A stretch of DNA of 64,000 nucleotides from Clostridia bacterium (GCA_024404095.1 JAKSQO010000012.1:1-64000); one strand, 5' to 3'; positions 7,870 through 18,377 are shown, counted from the first letter of the stretch. Made by a program: numbers and translations. The notes: generated by a model from the letters alone, not told the origin.

Positions 7870-9183
7870 GTGGCAGTTAAAATTAAATCCGTTGTACCGC
7901 ATTCTCCTGCGGCACGTCACTTTATCAAGGCTGACAGTAAGCTGATTTCCGTTAACGGCCACGAAATCCGTGATGTTCTTGATTATCAGTTCTATATTGA
8001 CGATGATGTTCTTGAGCTTCTGATAGAAAAGCCTAACGGTCACCGCAGAACGGTCAAGCTGAAAAACTGCGGCGGCGAAACAGGTCTTGAATTTGAAACA
8101 TATCTTATGGATAAGCAGAGAAGCTGTGCAAATAACTGCATTTTCTGCTTCATTGACCAGATGCCCGAGGGTCTGCGTGATACGCTGTATTTCAAGGACG
8201 ATGACGCGCGTCTTTCGTTTCTGTTCGGCAATTATATTACGCTTACCAACCTCGGTGAAAAGGACATTGACCGCATAATTGAAATGCACATCAGTCCTGT
8301 GAACATCTCGGTTCACACCATGAATCCCGAGCTTCGTGTAAAAATGATGAAAAACAACCGTGCAGGCAAGGTGCTCGGTTATATCAAAAAGCTTGCCGAC
8401 GCAGGTATCAGGCTTAACACTCAGCTTGTGCTGTGCCCGGGGTACAATGACGGCGAGGAGCTGACCTATTCATTGCAGGAGCTTGGCAAGCTTTATCCTG
8501 CCGTGCAGAGCATTGCGGCGGTTCCCGTGGGACTTACCTGCTACCGAAGCGGTCTTGAAAAGCTCAATCCGTTCACAAAAGAGCAATCTTTGGACGTTAT
8601 TTCACGAATAGATAGTTACAATTCCGAATTTTTGTGCTATAATAATACGAATATAGCTTTTGCGGCTGATGAATTTTATCTGAATGCAGGCCTGCCGATG
8701 CCTGAGTGTGAGCGATATGGCGATTTTGTTCAGCTCGAAAACGGTGTCGGTATGTGGTCGCTTCTGAAAAGTGAGTTTGAAAACGCACTCAGCGACCTGC
8801 CCGAGGGATACGCTCTCCAAAAAGAGAGAAGAATAACTATGGCAACAGGTGTTGCCGCTTACGAGCTGATAAAATACATCGCTTCAAAAACAGAAGAAAA
8901 GGTAAAAAATATTCATATAAACGTAGTTAAAATCGAAAATCATCTTTTCGGTAAGACCATTACTGTTGCAGGACTTCTCTGCGGCAAGGATATTGCGGAC
9001 GGACTTAACGGCATTAAGCTTTATGACGAGTTGCTTATTCCTGCCGTGACACTCCGGCACGAGGGTGACCTGTTCCTTGACGATATGAGCGTTGATGAGT
9101 TAAGCGAAAAGCTCGGCGTTAAGGTTACACCCGTTGAAAGTGACGGCTATGTCCTGCTTGAAAAAATATTGAATAATAATTGA
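7870..9183 (+). CDS. DUF512 protein with PDZ-like N-terminus and iron-sulfur (radical-SAM-like) core
   Basis: This 437-residue protein starts with GTG, preceded by GAGGTG. Residues 1-75 resemble a PDZ fold, followed by a cysteine motif RSCANNCIFCF (C-x3-C-x2-C) near residue 90, typical of radical SAM 4Fe-4S binding, and a C-terminal DUF512-like region. Members of this family commonly sit next to der, as here. The substrate and reaction are unknown. It follows the rpmF terminator closely with no obvious promoter of its own. Confidence 0.8.
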   Translation: MAVKIKSVVPHSPAARHFIKADSKLISVNGHEIRDVLDYQFYIDDDVLELLIEKPNGHRRTVKLKNCGGETGLEFETYLMDKQRSCANNCIFCFIDQMPEGLRDTLYFKDDDARLSFLFGNYITLTNLGEKDIDRIIEMHISPVNISVHTMNPELRVKMMKNNRAGKVLGYIKKLADAGIRLNTQLVLCPGYNDGEELTYSLQELGKLYPAVQSIAAVPVGLTCYRSGLEKLNPFTKEQSLDVISRIDSYNSEFLCYNNTNIAFAADEFYLNAGLPMPECERYGDFVQLENGVGMWSLLKSEFENALSDLPEGYALQKERRITMATGVAAYELIKYIASKTEEKVKNIHINVVKIENHLFGKTITVAGLLCGKDIADGLNGIKLYDELLIPAVTLRHEGDLFLDDMSVDELSEKLGVKVTPVESDGYVLLEKILNNN

Positions 9184-9207
9184 TAAAAAATAAAGGGGGT
9201 AGAAAAT

Positions 9208-10539
9208 ATGTCCAGACCTGTTGTTGCGGTTGTCGGCAGACCGAATGTCGGCAAATCAACTCTTTTTAACAAGCTCTGCGGTCAGCGACTTTCGATTGTT
9301 GACGATACGCCGGGCGTTACCCGTGACAGAATATACGGTGACTGCGAATGGCTGAACCATAATTTTCTGCTTGTTGATACAGGCGGTATTGAACCGTATT
9401 CAGATGACATTATTTTATCTCAGATGCGCCGTCAGGCTCAGCTTGCCATTGACAGCGCAGATGTAATAATTCTTGTTACAGATATGAGAACAGGTGTTGT
9501 TGCAACCGATGAAGAGGTTGCTTCAATGCTTCAGAAGAGCGGTAAGCCTATCGTGCTTTGCGTAAACAAGTGCGATAAAGTCGGTGAACCGCCGATGGAA
9601 TTTTACGAATTCTACAACCTCGGTCTCGGTGAGCCGATTCAGGTTTCTGCCGTTCACGGTCACGGAACAGGTGACCTGCTTGACGAGGTTATCAAATACT
9701 TCCCCGAAGAGGATAAGGAAGAAATTGACGACGATACAATCAAGGTTGCGATTATCGGTAAGCCGAATGTCGGCAAGTCTTCTCTTGTAAATGCCATAGC
9801 AGGCGAGGAGAGAGTGATTGTTTCAAATATCGCAGGCACAACCCGTGACGCGACAGACACGCTTATCGAAAACAAGCACGGTAAGTTTATTTTTATTGAT
9901 ACCGCAGGTATCAGACGTAAGAGCAAGATTGACGAGGCTATTGAAAAGTACAGCGTTATCAGAGCGAGAATGGCTGTTGAGCGTGCGACCGTGTGCGTTA
10001 TTATGATAGACGCAAAGGAAGGCTTCACAGAGCAGGATTCAAAGGTTGCAGGTATTGCGCACGACCTCGGAAAGGCTTGCATTATTGCGGTCAACAAGTG
10101 GGATATCGTTGAGAAGGACGGCAAGACAATGGACGCTTACCGTAAAAAGCTGATGAACGATTTCTCGTTTATGTCATATGCCCCGATTATCTTTATTTCG
10201 GCAAAGACAGGTCAGCGACTTGACAGACTTTTTGAGCTTATTAAGTTTGTTGACAGTCAGAACGCAATGAGAATTTCCACAGGTAAGCTCAATGACGTTC
10301 TTGCTGAGGCTACCGCAAGGGTTCAGCCTCCGACAGATAAGGGCAGAAGACTTAAGATTTATTATATGACTCAGGCCTCAACACGTCCGCCGACATTTGT
10401 CTGCTTTGTCAACCGTAAGGATTTATTCCATTACAGCTATCAGCGATACATCGACAATCAGATTCGTGAGGTTTTCGGACTTGAGGGTACGCCCACACAG
10501 ATGATAATCCGTGAGCGTGAGTCGAACAAAAAGGACTAA
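9208..10539 (+). CDS. der: Ribosome-associated double GTPase Der (EngA)
   Basis: This 443-residue GTPase, needed for 50S maturation, has two tandem GTPase domains with P-loops GRPNVGKST (near 9) and GKPNVGKSS (near 185), DTGG and DTAG switch II motifs, NKCD and NKWD as the two G4 motifs, and a C-terminal KH-like domain. The ribosome site is GGGGG. It starts 24 bases after the DUF512 gene. Confidence 0.97.
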   Translation: MSRPVVAVVGRPNVGKSTLFNKLCGQRLSIVDDTPGVTRDRIYGDCEWLNHNFLLVDTGGIEPYSDDIILSQMRRQAQLAIDSADVIILVTDMRTGVVATDEEVASMLQKSGKPIVLCVNKCDKVGEPPMEFYEFYNLGLGEPIQVSAVHGHGTGDLLDEVIKYFPEEDKEEIDDDTIKVAIIGKPNVGKSSLVNAIAGEERVIVSNIAGTTRDATDTLIENKHGKFIFIDTAGIRRKSKIDEAIEKYSVIRARMAVERATVCVIMIDAKEGFTEQDSKVAGIAHDLGKACIIAVNKWDIVEKDGKTMDAYRKKLMNDFSFMSYAPIIFISAKTGQRLDRLFELIKFVDSQNAMRISTGKLNDVLAEATARVQPPTDKGRRLKIYYMTQASTRPPTFVCFVNRKDLFHYSYQRYIDNQIREVFGLEGTPTQMIIRERESNKKD

Positions 10540-10542
10540 TAA

Positions 10543-11043
10543 ATGGTTATTTTAGGAATTGACCCCGGGTATGCGATAGTCGGCTACGGTCTGATTGATT
10601 ATACAAACAATCACTTCACCGTGCTTGACTACGGTGCAATCACAACGCCTGCGGGAATGGATTTCAACCGCAGACTTGAAATTATTCACGATGAGCTTGA
10701 ACTGATTATTTTAAAGCACAAGCCCGACTGCATGGCGATTGAAAAGCTGTTCTACAACACCAACGCAAAGACGGTTATTGACGTTGCGCAGGCGAGGGGA
10801 GTTATACTTTTGACGGCGCAGAAGCACGGACTTAAGGTTTCGGAGTACACTCCGCTTCAGGTTAAGCAGAGTGTTGTCGGCTACGGCCGTGCCGAGAAAA
10901 AGCAGGTGCAGGAAATGATGCGCATTATGCTTAAGCTCGAAAAGGTTCCGAAGCCCGACGATACCGCCGACGCGCTTGCTATGGCTATCTGCCATGCGCA
11001 CTCCAGCGGTTCTCTTGTAGGAAAGCTGAAAAAGTATTACTGA
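10543..11043 (+). CDS. ruvC: Crossover junction endodeoxyribonuclease RuvC
   Basis: This 166-residue nuclease cleaves Holliday junctions in recombination repair. It carries the RNase H-like acidic residues: Asp in GIDPG at the N-terminus, Glu in AIEKLFY near 67, and Asp residues in KPDDTADALA near 140. It lies 3 bases after der and starts the ruvCAB set. Confidence 0.96.
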   Translation: MVILGIDPGYAIVGYGLIDYTNNHFTVLDYGAITTPAGMDFNRRLEIIHDELELIILKHKPDCMAIEKLFYNTNAKTVIDVAQARGVILLTAQKHGLKVSEYTPLQVKQSVVGYGRAEKKQVQEMMRIMLKLEKVPKPDDTADALAMAICHAHSSGSLVGKLKKYY

Positions 11044-11058
11044 AAATAAGGTGATAAG

Positions 11059-11652
11059 ATGATTTATTCTCTTACAGGCGAAATAATTGCCGTTGAGCCG
11101 AACGGTTTTGCGATTCAGTGCGGCGGAGTTGCGTTTTTCTGCTTCTCCACAATGAACACAATGACAAAAATCGGAATGAAGGGCACAAAGGCTACTGTAT
11201 ATACTTATCTTAATGTGCGTGAGGACGCAATGGAGCTTTACGGCTTTGCAACTCAGAACGAGCTTGACGCTTACAAGCAGCTGATAACCGTATCGGGTGT
11301 CGGACCCAAGGCGGCGCTTGCGATTCTTTCCGTACTCACTCCCGATAAGCTGGCACTCAGCATTGCTTCGGGTGATGTTAAGGCTATCACAAAGGCTCAG
11401 GGCGTAGGAGCGAAGATTGCTCAGCGCATTGTACTTGAGCTTAAAAATAAATTTTCAACCGACCTCACGCAGGAACAGTCCGAGATTGTGTCGGCTGTGC
11501 AGAATGTTACAAATGACGAATGCAACGATGCGATTGAGGCTCTTATTTCAATGGGTTACAGCCGTTCGGAAGCGGCGGTTGCAATCGGCAAGCTCGATAA
11601 ATCTCTTCCGGCAGGCGAGCTTATCAGACTTGCGCTTAAATCTCTTATTTAA
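11059..11652 (+). CDS. ruvA: Holliday junction branch migration protein RuvA
   Basis: This 197-residue DNA-binding subunit forms the tetramer that holds the four-way junction for RuvB. It has the N-terminal OB-fold, the helix-hairpin-helix segments VSGVGPKAALAIL and AQGVGAKIAQRIV, and the C-terminal UBA-like domain contacting RuvB. It lies 15 bases after ruvC. Confidence 0.96.
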   Translation: MIYSLTGEIIAVEPNGFAIQCGGVAFFCFSTMNTMTKIGMKGTKATVYTYLNVREDAMELYGFATQNELDAYKQLITVSGVGPKAALAILSVLTPDKLALSIASGDVKAITKAQGVGAKIAQRIVLELKNKFSTDLTQEQSEIVSAVQNVTNDECNDAIEALISMGYSRSEAAVAIGKLDKSLPAGELIRLALKSLI

Positions 11653-11664
11653 GGAGGGAGCAGA

Positions 11665-12735
11665 ATGACAGAACCCGATTTTGAAAACAGAATAGTTGCT
11701 CCCGAATATATGGATATGGAGGATTCTGACGTTGAGCGTCAGCTCCGTCCGAAAACTCTCAGCGAATACATCGGTCAGTCAAAGGTTAAGGAAAACCTTT
11801 CAATTTACATTGAAGCGGCTAAAAATCGCGGCGAAGCCCTTGACCACGTTCTTCTCTACGGCCCTCCGGGTCTCGGTAAAACAACGCTTGCAGGCATTAT
11901 TGCCAACGAGATGGGTGTTAATTTCCGTGTTACCTCAGGCCCTGCTATTGAAAAGCCGAAGGATCTGGCGGCACTTCTTACCAATTTGAGCGAGGGTGAC
12001 GTGCTTTTTATTGACGAAATTCACCGCATGAACCGAAGCGTTGAGGAGGTTCTCTATCCTGCAATGGAGGACAACGCGCTTGATATTATTATCGGTCAGG
12101 GCCCGTCGGCACGAAGCATCAGAATTGACCTTCCTCACTTCACGCTTGTCGGTGCAACAACACGTGCGGGACAGCTCAGCGCACCTCTGCGTGACCGTTT
12201 CGGTGTTATCGCCAGACTTGAGCTTTACACAGCTGACGAGCTCAGCCGTATCGTAAAGCGAAGCGCAGGAATACTTGATATTGAAATCGAGGACGGCGGT
12301 GCGCTGCAGATTGCTTCACGTTCACGAGGCACACCTCGAATTGCCAACCGTCTTTTAAAGAGAACACGTGACTTTGCACAGGTTCTCGACAACGGAATTA
12401 TTACAAAGGACAGCGCAGACAATGCGCTCAACAGACTGGAGATTGACCCGTTGGGTCTTGATTCGATAGACAGACTGCTTCTGACAGCGATGATACGCAA
12501 CTATAACGGCGGCCCTGTCGGTCTTGAAACGATAGCGGCGGCAATCGGTGAGGAAGCGATAACTATCGAAGATGTTTATGAACCGTATCTTATGCAGATA
12601 GGTTTCCTCTCACGCACACCGCGCGGACGGATGGTTACGCCTGCAGGCTATGCACATCTCGGATTGCCTATGCCTTCGCAGACAGGTGCGGTAAACAATC
12701 CTGTTCCATTGGAACAGCAGAAATTTGATTTATAA
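11665..12735 (+). CDS. ruvB: Holliday junction DNA helicase RuvB
   Basis: This 356-residue AAA+ motor drives branch migration with RuvA. Walker A is GPPGLGKTT, Walker B is LFIDEIHRM, sensor 1 is GATTRAG, and a C-terminal winged helix (FLSRTPRGR) is present. AAGGAGGG precedes the ATG. No LexA box was found in front of the ruv genes, so SOS control, if any, must act from upstream. Confidence 0.97.
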   Translation: MTEPDFENRIVAPEYMDMEDSDVERQLRPKTLSEYIGQSKVKENLSIYIEAAKNRGEALDHVLLYGPPGLGKTTLAGIIANEMGVNFRVTSGPAIEKPKDLAALLTNLSEGDVLFIDEIHRMNRSVEEVLYPAMEDNALDIIIGQGPSARSIRIDLPHFTLVGATTRAGQLSAPLRDRFGVIARLELYTADELSRIVKRSAGILDIEIEDGGALQIASRSRGTPRIANRLLKRTRDFAQVLDNGIITKDSADNALNRLEIDPLGLDSIDRLLLTAMIRNYNGGPVGLETIAAAIGEEAITIEDVYEPYLMQIGFLSRTPRGRMVTPAGYAHLGLPMPSQTGAVNNPVPLEQQKFDL

Positions 12736-12746
12736 GGAGTATTATT

Positions 12747-14099
12747 ATGGGCAGATTATTTGGTACAGACGGCGCAAGAGGCGTTGCCAACTCAGAACTT
12801 ACCTGTGAGCTTGCTATGCAGATCGGCCGTGCGGCGGCAATGGTTCTGATTGATGAAAACAAAAAAAGACCCCGTGTCATGATAGGTATGGACACCCGAA
12901 TCTCTTCAAATATGCTTTGCTCCGCAATTACAGCAGGTCTTTGCTCTGTCGGCGCAGATGTTATGCAGCTCGGTGTTCTTCCCACCCCCGCAGTAGCATT
13001 CCTTGTTAAAAAATATAAATATGATGCGGCTGTTATGATTACAGCTTCGCACAACCCCTGTGAATACAACGGTATCAAGATTTTCCAGGCTGACGGCTAC
13101 AAGCTTCCTGATGAGCTTGAGGAAAAAATCGAGGCTATCATTCTTGACGGTGTAACAGTTCCTCCTGTTAAAATCGGTGCTGATGTCGGCCGTATCCGTT
13201 CATCTGAGATGCCGATGTTTGACTACACACGTCATCTTATTGAAACAGTTGACGGCATTGACTTCAAGGGCTATAAGGTTGCTCTTGACTGCGCTAACGG
13301 TGCGGCAAGCGTTACAGCTCCCGACCTCTTTACTGAGCTCGGCGTTGACTGTCACATCAAGTCATCAATGCCCAACGGTATCAACATTAACCGTAAGTGC
13401 GGTTCAACCTGCCTTGACGGTCTTCAGAGATACGTTAAGGAATACAAGTGTGACGTTGGTTTTGCTTTTGACGGTGACGCTGACAGAATGCTTGCCGTTG
13501 ACGAAAACGGCGATATTGTAGACGGCGATAAGATTATCGCAATCTGCGCAAAGGATATGAAAAACAGAGGTATCCTCACAAACGATACAGCTGTTGTTAC
13601 GGTAATGAGTAATATGGGCTTCTTCGAGTTCGCAGAGAAGAATGGTATCAAGACCGAAAAGACAAAGGTCGGCGACAGATATGTTCTTGAAAATATGAAG
13701 GAGCATAATCATAAAATCGGCGGTGAGCAGTCAGGCCACGTTATTTTCTTCGACTATGCGTCAACAGGTGACGGACAGCTTACAGCTATTCAGCTTCTCG
13801 CGGTTATGAAGCGCACAGGCAAAAAGCTCTCTGAGCTTGCCGCTGAAATGGAAGTTTTCCCGCAGGTGCTTATCAACGTGCGTGTTTCTCAGATGGGTAA
13901 GGCTCGCTACGATAAGGATGAGGAAATCAAAAAGGCTGTCGCAAGCGCTGAAAAGGAGCTTGGCACTTCGGGCAGAGTTCTTGTCCGTGTTTCGGGCACA
14001 GAGCCGCTTGTTCGAGTAATGCTCGAGGGCAGGGATAAGGATAAGATTCAGGTTCTTGCCGAAGAAATTGCGGAAGTTGTTAAGGAAAGACTGATATAA
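12747..14099 (+). CDS. glmM: Phosphoglucosamine mutase GlmM
   Basis: GlmM converts glucosamine-6-phosphate to glucosamine-1-phosphate for peptidoglycan precursors. The phosphoserine loop TASHNP has Ser101, the metal loop is DGDADR near 240, the sugar loop GGEQSGH is near 327, and the phosphate site RVSGTEP is near 420. At 450 residues it is full length. It follows ruvB by 11 bases with a GGAG ribosome site. Confidence 0.96.
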   Translation: MGRLFGTDGARGVANSELTCELAMQIGRAAAMVLIDENKKRPRVMIGMDTRISSNMLCSAITAGLCSVGADVMQLGVLPTPAVAFLVKKYKYDAAVMITASHNPCEYNGIKIFQADGYKLPDELEEKIEAIILDGVTVPPVKIGADVGRIRSSEMPMFDYTRHLIETVDGIDFKGYKVALDCANGAASVTAPDLFTELGVDCHIKSSMPNGININRKCGSTCLDGLQRYVKEYKCDVGFAFDGDADRMLAVDENGDIVDGDKIIAICAKDMKNRGILTNDTAVVTVMSNMGFFEFAEKNGIKTEKTKVGDRYVLENMKEHNHKIGGEQSGHVIFFDYASTGDGQLTAIQLLAVMKRTGKKLSELAAEMEVFPQVLINVRVSQMGKARYDKDEEIKKAVASAEKELGTSGRVLVRVSGTEPLVRVMLEGRDKDKIQVLAEEIAEVVKERLI

Positions 14100-14105
14100 A
14101 ATAAG

Positions 14106-14144
14106 TGCGCAAAGCCTCCCTTTTTACCGAGGGAGGCAGTGCGC
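14106..14144 (+). terminator. Hairpin after glmM
   Basis: GCGCA-AA-GCCTCCC pairs with GGGAGGC-AG-TGCGC around an 11-base loop. There is no T run after it, so it may be an extragenic palindrome or RNA stabiliser rather than a true terminator. Confidence 0.4.
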
Positions 14145-14188
14145 TGTAATAGAAACAATGGATTCAGAAGATTACGGAGGGTATTGAA

Positions 14189-15052
14189 ATGAGAATTGCC
14201 GACGGCTGGAAGGATTATGAACTGCTTGACTGTTCAGACGGTGAGCGTCTTGAACGGTGGGGCAATGTTATACTTATCAGACCTGACCCTCAGGTAATAT
14301 GGAAAACTCCGAAGAAGCACCCGATGTGGAAAAACGCTCACGCTCGCTATCGCCGTTCCTCGACAGGCGGCGGACATTGGGAGGTGCTTAAAAAGACTCC
14401 CGACGCGTGGCGCATTGATTACGGCGACCTTAAGTTTAACGTAAAGACAATGGGCTTCAAGCACACGGGACTTTTCCCTGAGCAGGCTGTCAACTGGGAT
14501 TACACAATGGAGCTTATCCGCAAGGCAGGCAGACCGATAAAGGTGCTCAACCTCTTCGGATATACAGGCGGTGCAACCGTTGCCTGTCTTAAGGCAGGGG
14601 CACAGGTTGTTCACGTTGACGCTTCAAAGGGCATGGTCGCATGGGGCAAGGAAAATGCCGTTGCTTCGGGCGTTGCGGACAGACCCGTCAGATGGATTGT
14701 TGACGACTGCATAAAGTTCGTTCAGCGTGAAATCAGACGAGGAAACAAGTACGATATTATCATTATGGATCCGCCGTCATACGGCAGAGGCCCCGGCGGT
14801 GAGGTGTGGAAGCTCGAGGACGAGGTTTACAACTTTGTTGACCTTTGCTCGGGAGTTCTCTCCGACAATCCGCTTATGGTGCTGATTAACTCATATACAA
14901 CGGGACTTTCACCTGCTGTTATGGAATATATTTTAGGCTCGGTTATCTCACCGCGTTTCGGAGGCAGAGTTTCATCGAGCGAAATCGGTCTGCCTGTTAC
15001 CCAGACAGGTATGACACTTCCCTGCGGTGCATCCGCAATATGGCAGAAATAA
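14189..15052 (+). CDS. Class I SAM-dependent methyltransferase (RlmI/RlmK-like, COG1092 type)
   Basis: This 287-residue protein is probably an rRNA or nucleic-acid methyltransferase. It has the SAM-binding motif NLFGYTGGATVACLKAG near 120, the acidic post-motif VHVDASKG, and the catalytic loop IMDPPSYGRGPGG near 190. It lacks the N-terminal PUA domain of RlmI. The start has GGAGGG. The target base is unknown. Confidence 0.8.
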   Translation: MRIADGWKDYELLDCSDGERLERWGNVILIRPDPQVIWKTPKKHPMWKNAHARYRRSSTGGGHWEVLKKTPDAWRIDYGDLKFNVKTMGFKHTGLFPEQAVNWDYTMELIRKAGRPIKVLNLFGYTGGATVACLKAGAQVVHVDASKGMVAWGKENAVASGVADRPVRWIVDDCIKFVQREIRRGNKYDIIIMDPPSYGRGPGGEVWKLEDEVYNFVDLCSGVLSDNPLMVLINSYTTGLSPAVMEYILGSVISPRFGGRVSSSEIGLPVTQTGMTLPCGASAIWQK

Positions 15053-15070
15053 TTTTTTAAGGACAGACCT

Positions 15071-15931
15071 ATGAACGATAAGAGCATTATTCAATTTAAT
15101 AATGTTTCATTTGCTTATGAACTAAACGATGAAGAAGCGACCGTGAAGCCTGTTTTCAACGGTCTTAATCTATCCGTTCCCGAGGGACAGTTTCTTGCTG
15201 TTCTCGGTCACAACGGATGCGGTAAGTCCACAGTCGCGAAGCTGATAAACAGTATTCTTGTTCCCTCGGACGGCACGGTTACCGTTGACGGACTTGACAC
15301 CTCTGACGATTCAAAAATTACCGATATCCGCCGTACGGTCGGTATGGTTTTTCAGAATCCCGACAATCAGATTGTTGCGACTATTGTAGAGGATGACGTT
15401 GCGTTCGGCCCCGAAAACCTCGGCGTGGAGCCGTCTGAAATCAGAAAACGTGTTGATGCGGCACTTAAGGCTGTCGGTATGTATGAATTCAGACTTGCAG
15501 AGCCTCACAGGCTTTCGGGCGGTCAGAAACAGCGTGTCGCAATCGCAGGCGTGCTTGCGATGAACACAAAATGCATTGTGCTTGACGAGCCGACCGCAAT
15601 GCTTGACCCGAAGGGCAGAAAAGAGGTTATGGATACCATTACTATGCTCAATAAAGAGCGTGGAATAACCGTTATTCTCATAACTCACTATATGGACGAG
15701 GCTGTTAAGGCTGACCGTGTTGTGGTTATGGACAAGGGCTCAGTCGTTCTTGACGGAACACCGAAGCAGGTGTTTAAAAATGTTGAACAGCTCAAGGCTC
15801 TCGGACTTGATGTTCCGCAGGCAACTGAGCTTGCATATAAACTCAGAAAACAGGGTATGAATCTGCCGGATGACATTCTTGACGAACAGGAATGTGCCGA
15901 GGCAATTCTTGCCGCATTGGAGGTGAAGTGA
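15071..15931 (+). CDS. ecfA1: Energy-coupling factor transporter ATPase EcfA1
   Basis: This 286-residue ABC ATPase powers vitamin uptake with EcfA2, EcfT and exchangeable S subunits. Walker A is GHNGCGKST, the Q-loop is FQNPDNQI, the signature is LSGGQKQR and Walker B is [11 protein letters not shown]. It is the first gene of the conserved ecfA1-ecfA2-ecfT-truA order. No S-component gene lies nearby, so this is the group II (shared) module. Confidence 0.95.
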   Translation: MNDKSIIQFNNVSFAYELNDEEATVKPVFNGLNLSVPEGQFLAVLGHNGCGKSTVAKLINSILVPSDGTVTVDGLDTSDDSKITDIRRTVGMVFQNPDNQIVATIVEDDVAFGPENLGVEPSEIRKRVDAALKAVGMYEFRLAEPHRLSGGQKQRVAIAGVLAMNTKCIVLDEPTAMLDPKGRKEVMDTITMLNKERGITVILITHYMDEAVKADRVVVMDKGSVVLDGTPKQVFKNVEQLKALGLDVPQATELAYKLRKQGMNLPDDILDEQECAEAILAALEVK

Positions 15932-16785
15932 TGCCTGTACTTGTTCTTGACGGCGTTACCCACCTTTATAATAAGGGGCTGCCGACCGAAAAAAAGGCAA
16001 TTGAAAATATAAATCTCAGCGTTGAAAAGGGCGAGCTTGTCGGAATTATCGGACATACAGGCTCGGGCAAAAGCACGCTGATGCAGCATCTCAACGGAAT
16101 ACTCAAGCCCGATACAGGTACGGTTATTGTTGACGGCGCGGACATATGGGGTAATAAAAAAGCGGTGCGTGAGGCTCGCTTTAAGGTCGGTCTGTGCTTC
16201 CAGTATCCCGAGTATCAGCTGTTTGAGGAAACCGTATATAAAGATATCGCCTTCGGCCCGAAGAATATGGGGCTCAGAGATAATGAAGTAAATAAGAGGG
16301 TTCTGCGTGCGGCTGACTATGTCGGACTCAGCAGAGAGCTGCTCGACAAATCTCCGTTTGACCTTTCGGGAGGAGAAAAAAGACGTGTTGCCATTGCAGG
16401 TGTTATTGCAATGGAGCCGAAGGTTCTTGTTCTTGACGAGCCGACAGCAGGTCTTGACCCGAGGGGCAGAGATAAAATCCTCGATATGATAAAAAATTAC
16501 CGTGAGGCTACGGAGAGCACGGTTCTGCTTGTTTCTCACAGCATGGAGGACGTTGCCAGGGTTGCCTCAAAGGTTCTTGTTATGAATAAGGGTAAGGTCG
16601 AGATGTTCGGAACGGTTGAAGAGGTTTACGCTCACAGCGGGGAGCTTCGTAAAATCGGTCTGAATGTTCCGCAGGTTTCAAAGGTTTTTGAAATTCTCAA
16701 GTCGAAAGGTCTTGACCTCGGAACGGTTTATACCGTTGACAAGGCGGCTCAGCTTATCCTTGAAAGAGGGGGTGCTGTCAAATGA
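15931..16785 (+). CDS. ecfA2: Energy-coupling factor transporter ATPase EcfA2
   Basis: This is the second ABC ATPase of the ECF module: Walker A GHTGSGKST, Q-loop CFQYPEYQLF, signature LSGGEKRR and Walker B VLVLDEPTAGL. The open frame extends upstream, but the start was set at the ATG overlapping the ecfA1 stop by one base (TGATG), preceded by GGAGGTG, giving 284 residues and an N-terminus aligned with EcfA1. Confidence 0.95.
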   Translation: MPVLVLDGVTHLYNKGLPTEKKAIENINLSVEKGELVGIIGHTGSGKSTLMQHLNGILKPDTGTVIVDGADIWGNKKAVREARFKVGLCFQYPEYQLFEETVYKDIAFGPKNMGLRDNEVNKRVLRAADYVGLSRELLDKSPFDLSGGEKRRVAIAGVIAMEPKVLVLDEPTAGLDPRGRDKILDMIKNYREATESTVLLVSHSMEDVARVASKVLVMNKGKVEMFGTVEEVYAHSGELRKIGLNVPQVSKVFEILKSKGLDLGTVYTVDKAAQLILERGGAVK

Positions 16786-17603
16786 TCAGAGACATTACAA
16801 TCGGTCAGTATTTTAACAGCACGTCTCCCGTACACAGACTTGACGCAAGAATGAAAATTATTCTGACTCTGATTTTTATTATTTCTATTTTCCTCTGTAA
16901 GAATTTTGCCTCGCTCGGTCTGATGGTCGCTTTTGCGTTTTTTATTGTTCTGCTTTCAAAGGTACCGTTGAAAATGGTACTTAAGAGCATGAAGCCGATT
17001 GCGATTATTGTTGTTTTCACTTCGCTTCTCAATATCTTCTATATCAGAGGCGGTACACCGCTTATTGACTGGAAGTTCATTCATATTACGTCAAACGGAA
17101 TTTTTACCGCACTTTTTATGGCTGTGAGAATTGCAAGCCTTGTTGTTGTCAGCTCAATGCTTACCTACACAACAACGCCGACAATGCTGACAGACGGACT
17201 TGAAAAGCTTTTGTCACCGCTTAAGCTGTTCAAGATTCCCGTTGCGACTCTTGCAATGATGATGACGCTTGCACTCAGATTTATTCCGACGCTTGTTGAT
17301 GAAATCGACCGTATCACAAACGCACAGAAGGCGAGAGGCGCAAACCTCGATGACGGCAATTTTATTCAGCGTGTAAAGGCACTTGTGCCGATTATCGTGC
17401 CGCTGTTTATCTCGTCAATCAGACGTGCGTACGAGCTTGCCGATGCGATGGACTGCCGCTGTTACACAGGCGGTCCCGGACGAACAAGGATGAAGCAGAT
17501 GAAATTCCACGCTTCGGATTTTGTTTCACTCGGAATAATGGCAATCTTTATCGCCGGAATAGTTGTGCTCAACCATTTCTTCGGGGCGGTGCTTGTAAAA
17601 TGA
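16782..17603 (+). CDS. ecfT: Energy-coupling factor transporter transmembrane protein EcfT
   Basis: This 273-residue membrane subunit couples the two ATPases to S components. Several hydrophobic helices lie in the first half and near the C-terminus. The coupling motif ARGANL near 180 and a second ELADAMDCR stretch are as expected for EcfT. It overlaps ecfA2 by four bases (ATGA). Confidence 0.95.
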   Translation: MIRDITIGQYFNSTSPVHRLDARMKIILTLIFIISIFLCKNFASLGLMVAFAFFIVLLSKVPLKMVLKSMKPIAIIVVFTSLLNIFYIRGGTPLIDWKFIHITSNGIFTALFMAVRIASLVVVSSMLTYTTTPTMLTDGLEKLLSPLKLFKIPVATLAMMMTLALRFIPTLVDEIDRITNAQKARGANLDDGNFIQRVKALVPIIVPLFISSIRRAYELADAMDCRCYTGGPGRTRMKQMKFHASDFVSLGIMAIFIAGIVVLNHFFGAVLVK

Positions 17604-18334
17604 GAAACCTTTTCTTAAGGCTGATGTATGACGGCAGTAAGTACCACGGCTGGCAGGTTCAGCCGAACGGCATCACCGTTCAGGAGACCTTGCAGGATGC
17701 GGTTGAACGTATTCTCGGAGTAAGGGAGAATGTCACAGGCTGCAGTCGGACTGATTCGGGTGTTCACGCACGTGATTTCTGCTGTAATATCAGAACTCAG
17801 AGCGGGATTGACTGCTACCGTTTTGTCGGTTCGCTTAATGCGGTTCTGCCCGACGATATCTGCGTCAAGTCCTGTGGGGAGGTCAGCGAAGATTTTCACG
17901 CACGCTATGACTGTAAGGGCAAGCGGTATATTTACAGAATATGGAACGCAAATTACAAAAATCCGTTTCTGACTAATTACGCATATCACTATAAGAATAA
18001 AATTGATGCCGATTTTCTGAACGCACAGGCACAGAGCTTTGTCGGCACGCACGATTTCAAAGGCTTCTGCTCATCGGGCAGCAGTGTTGAGGATACGGTG
18101 CGCACGGTGAAAGCGTTTACTGTTGAACGGCAGAGCGAGGAAGTGGTATTCAGCGTTGAGGCTGACGGCTTCCTTTACAATATGGTTCGCATTATGGTGG
18201 GAACGTTAATAGAAATTTCAGAAAATCGAATTGAAAAAGACACACTTGAATGTATAATAGAATCAGGCGACAGACAGAAAGCAGGGCGGACAGCTCCGCC
18301 GCAGGGTCTGTATCTTGACAGAGTTTTTTATTAA
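17600..18334 (+). CDS. truA: tRNA pseudouridine(38-40) synthase TruA
   Basis: This 244-residue enzyme modifies U38-U40 in the tRNA anticodon stem. The catalytic Asp lies in GCSRTDSGVHA near residue 50, and KGKRYIYRIW and the C-terminal LYNMVRIMVG motifs are present. It overlaps ecfT by four bases, the usual arrangement in Firmicutes. Confidence 0.96.
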   Translation: MRNLFLRLMYDGSKYHGWQVQPNGITVQETLQDAVERILGVRENVTGCSRTDSGVHARDFCCNIRTQSGIDCYRFVGSLNAVLPDDICVKSCGEVSEDFHARYDCKGKRYIYRIWNANYKNPFLTNYAYHYKNKIDADFLNAQAQSFVGTHDFKGFCSSGSSVEDTVRTVKAFTVERQSEEVVFSVEADGFLYNMVRIMVGTLIEISENRIEKDTLECIIESGDRQKAGRTAPPQGLYLDRVFY

Positions 18335-18377
18335 AAGAATGTTAAATCAGTAATCTCTTCTAAAGGGAGGAGTAAGC

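Noticed and set aside
14106..14144. Riboswitch ahead of the ECF transporter operon
   Set aside because: The hairpin lies before the methyltransferase gene, is a simple stem without conserved riboswitch cores, and the ECF genes have no separate leader.
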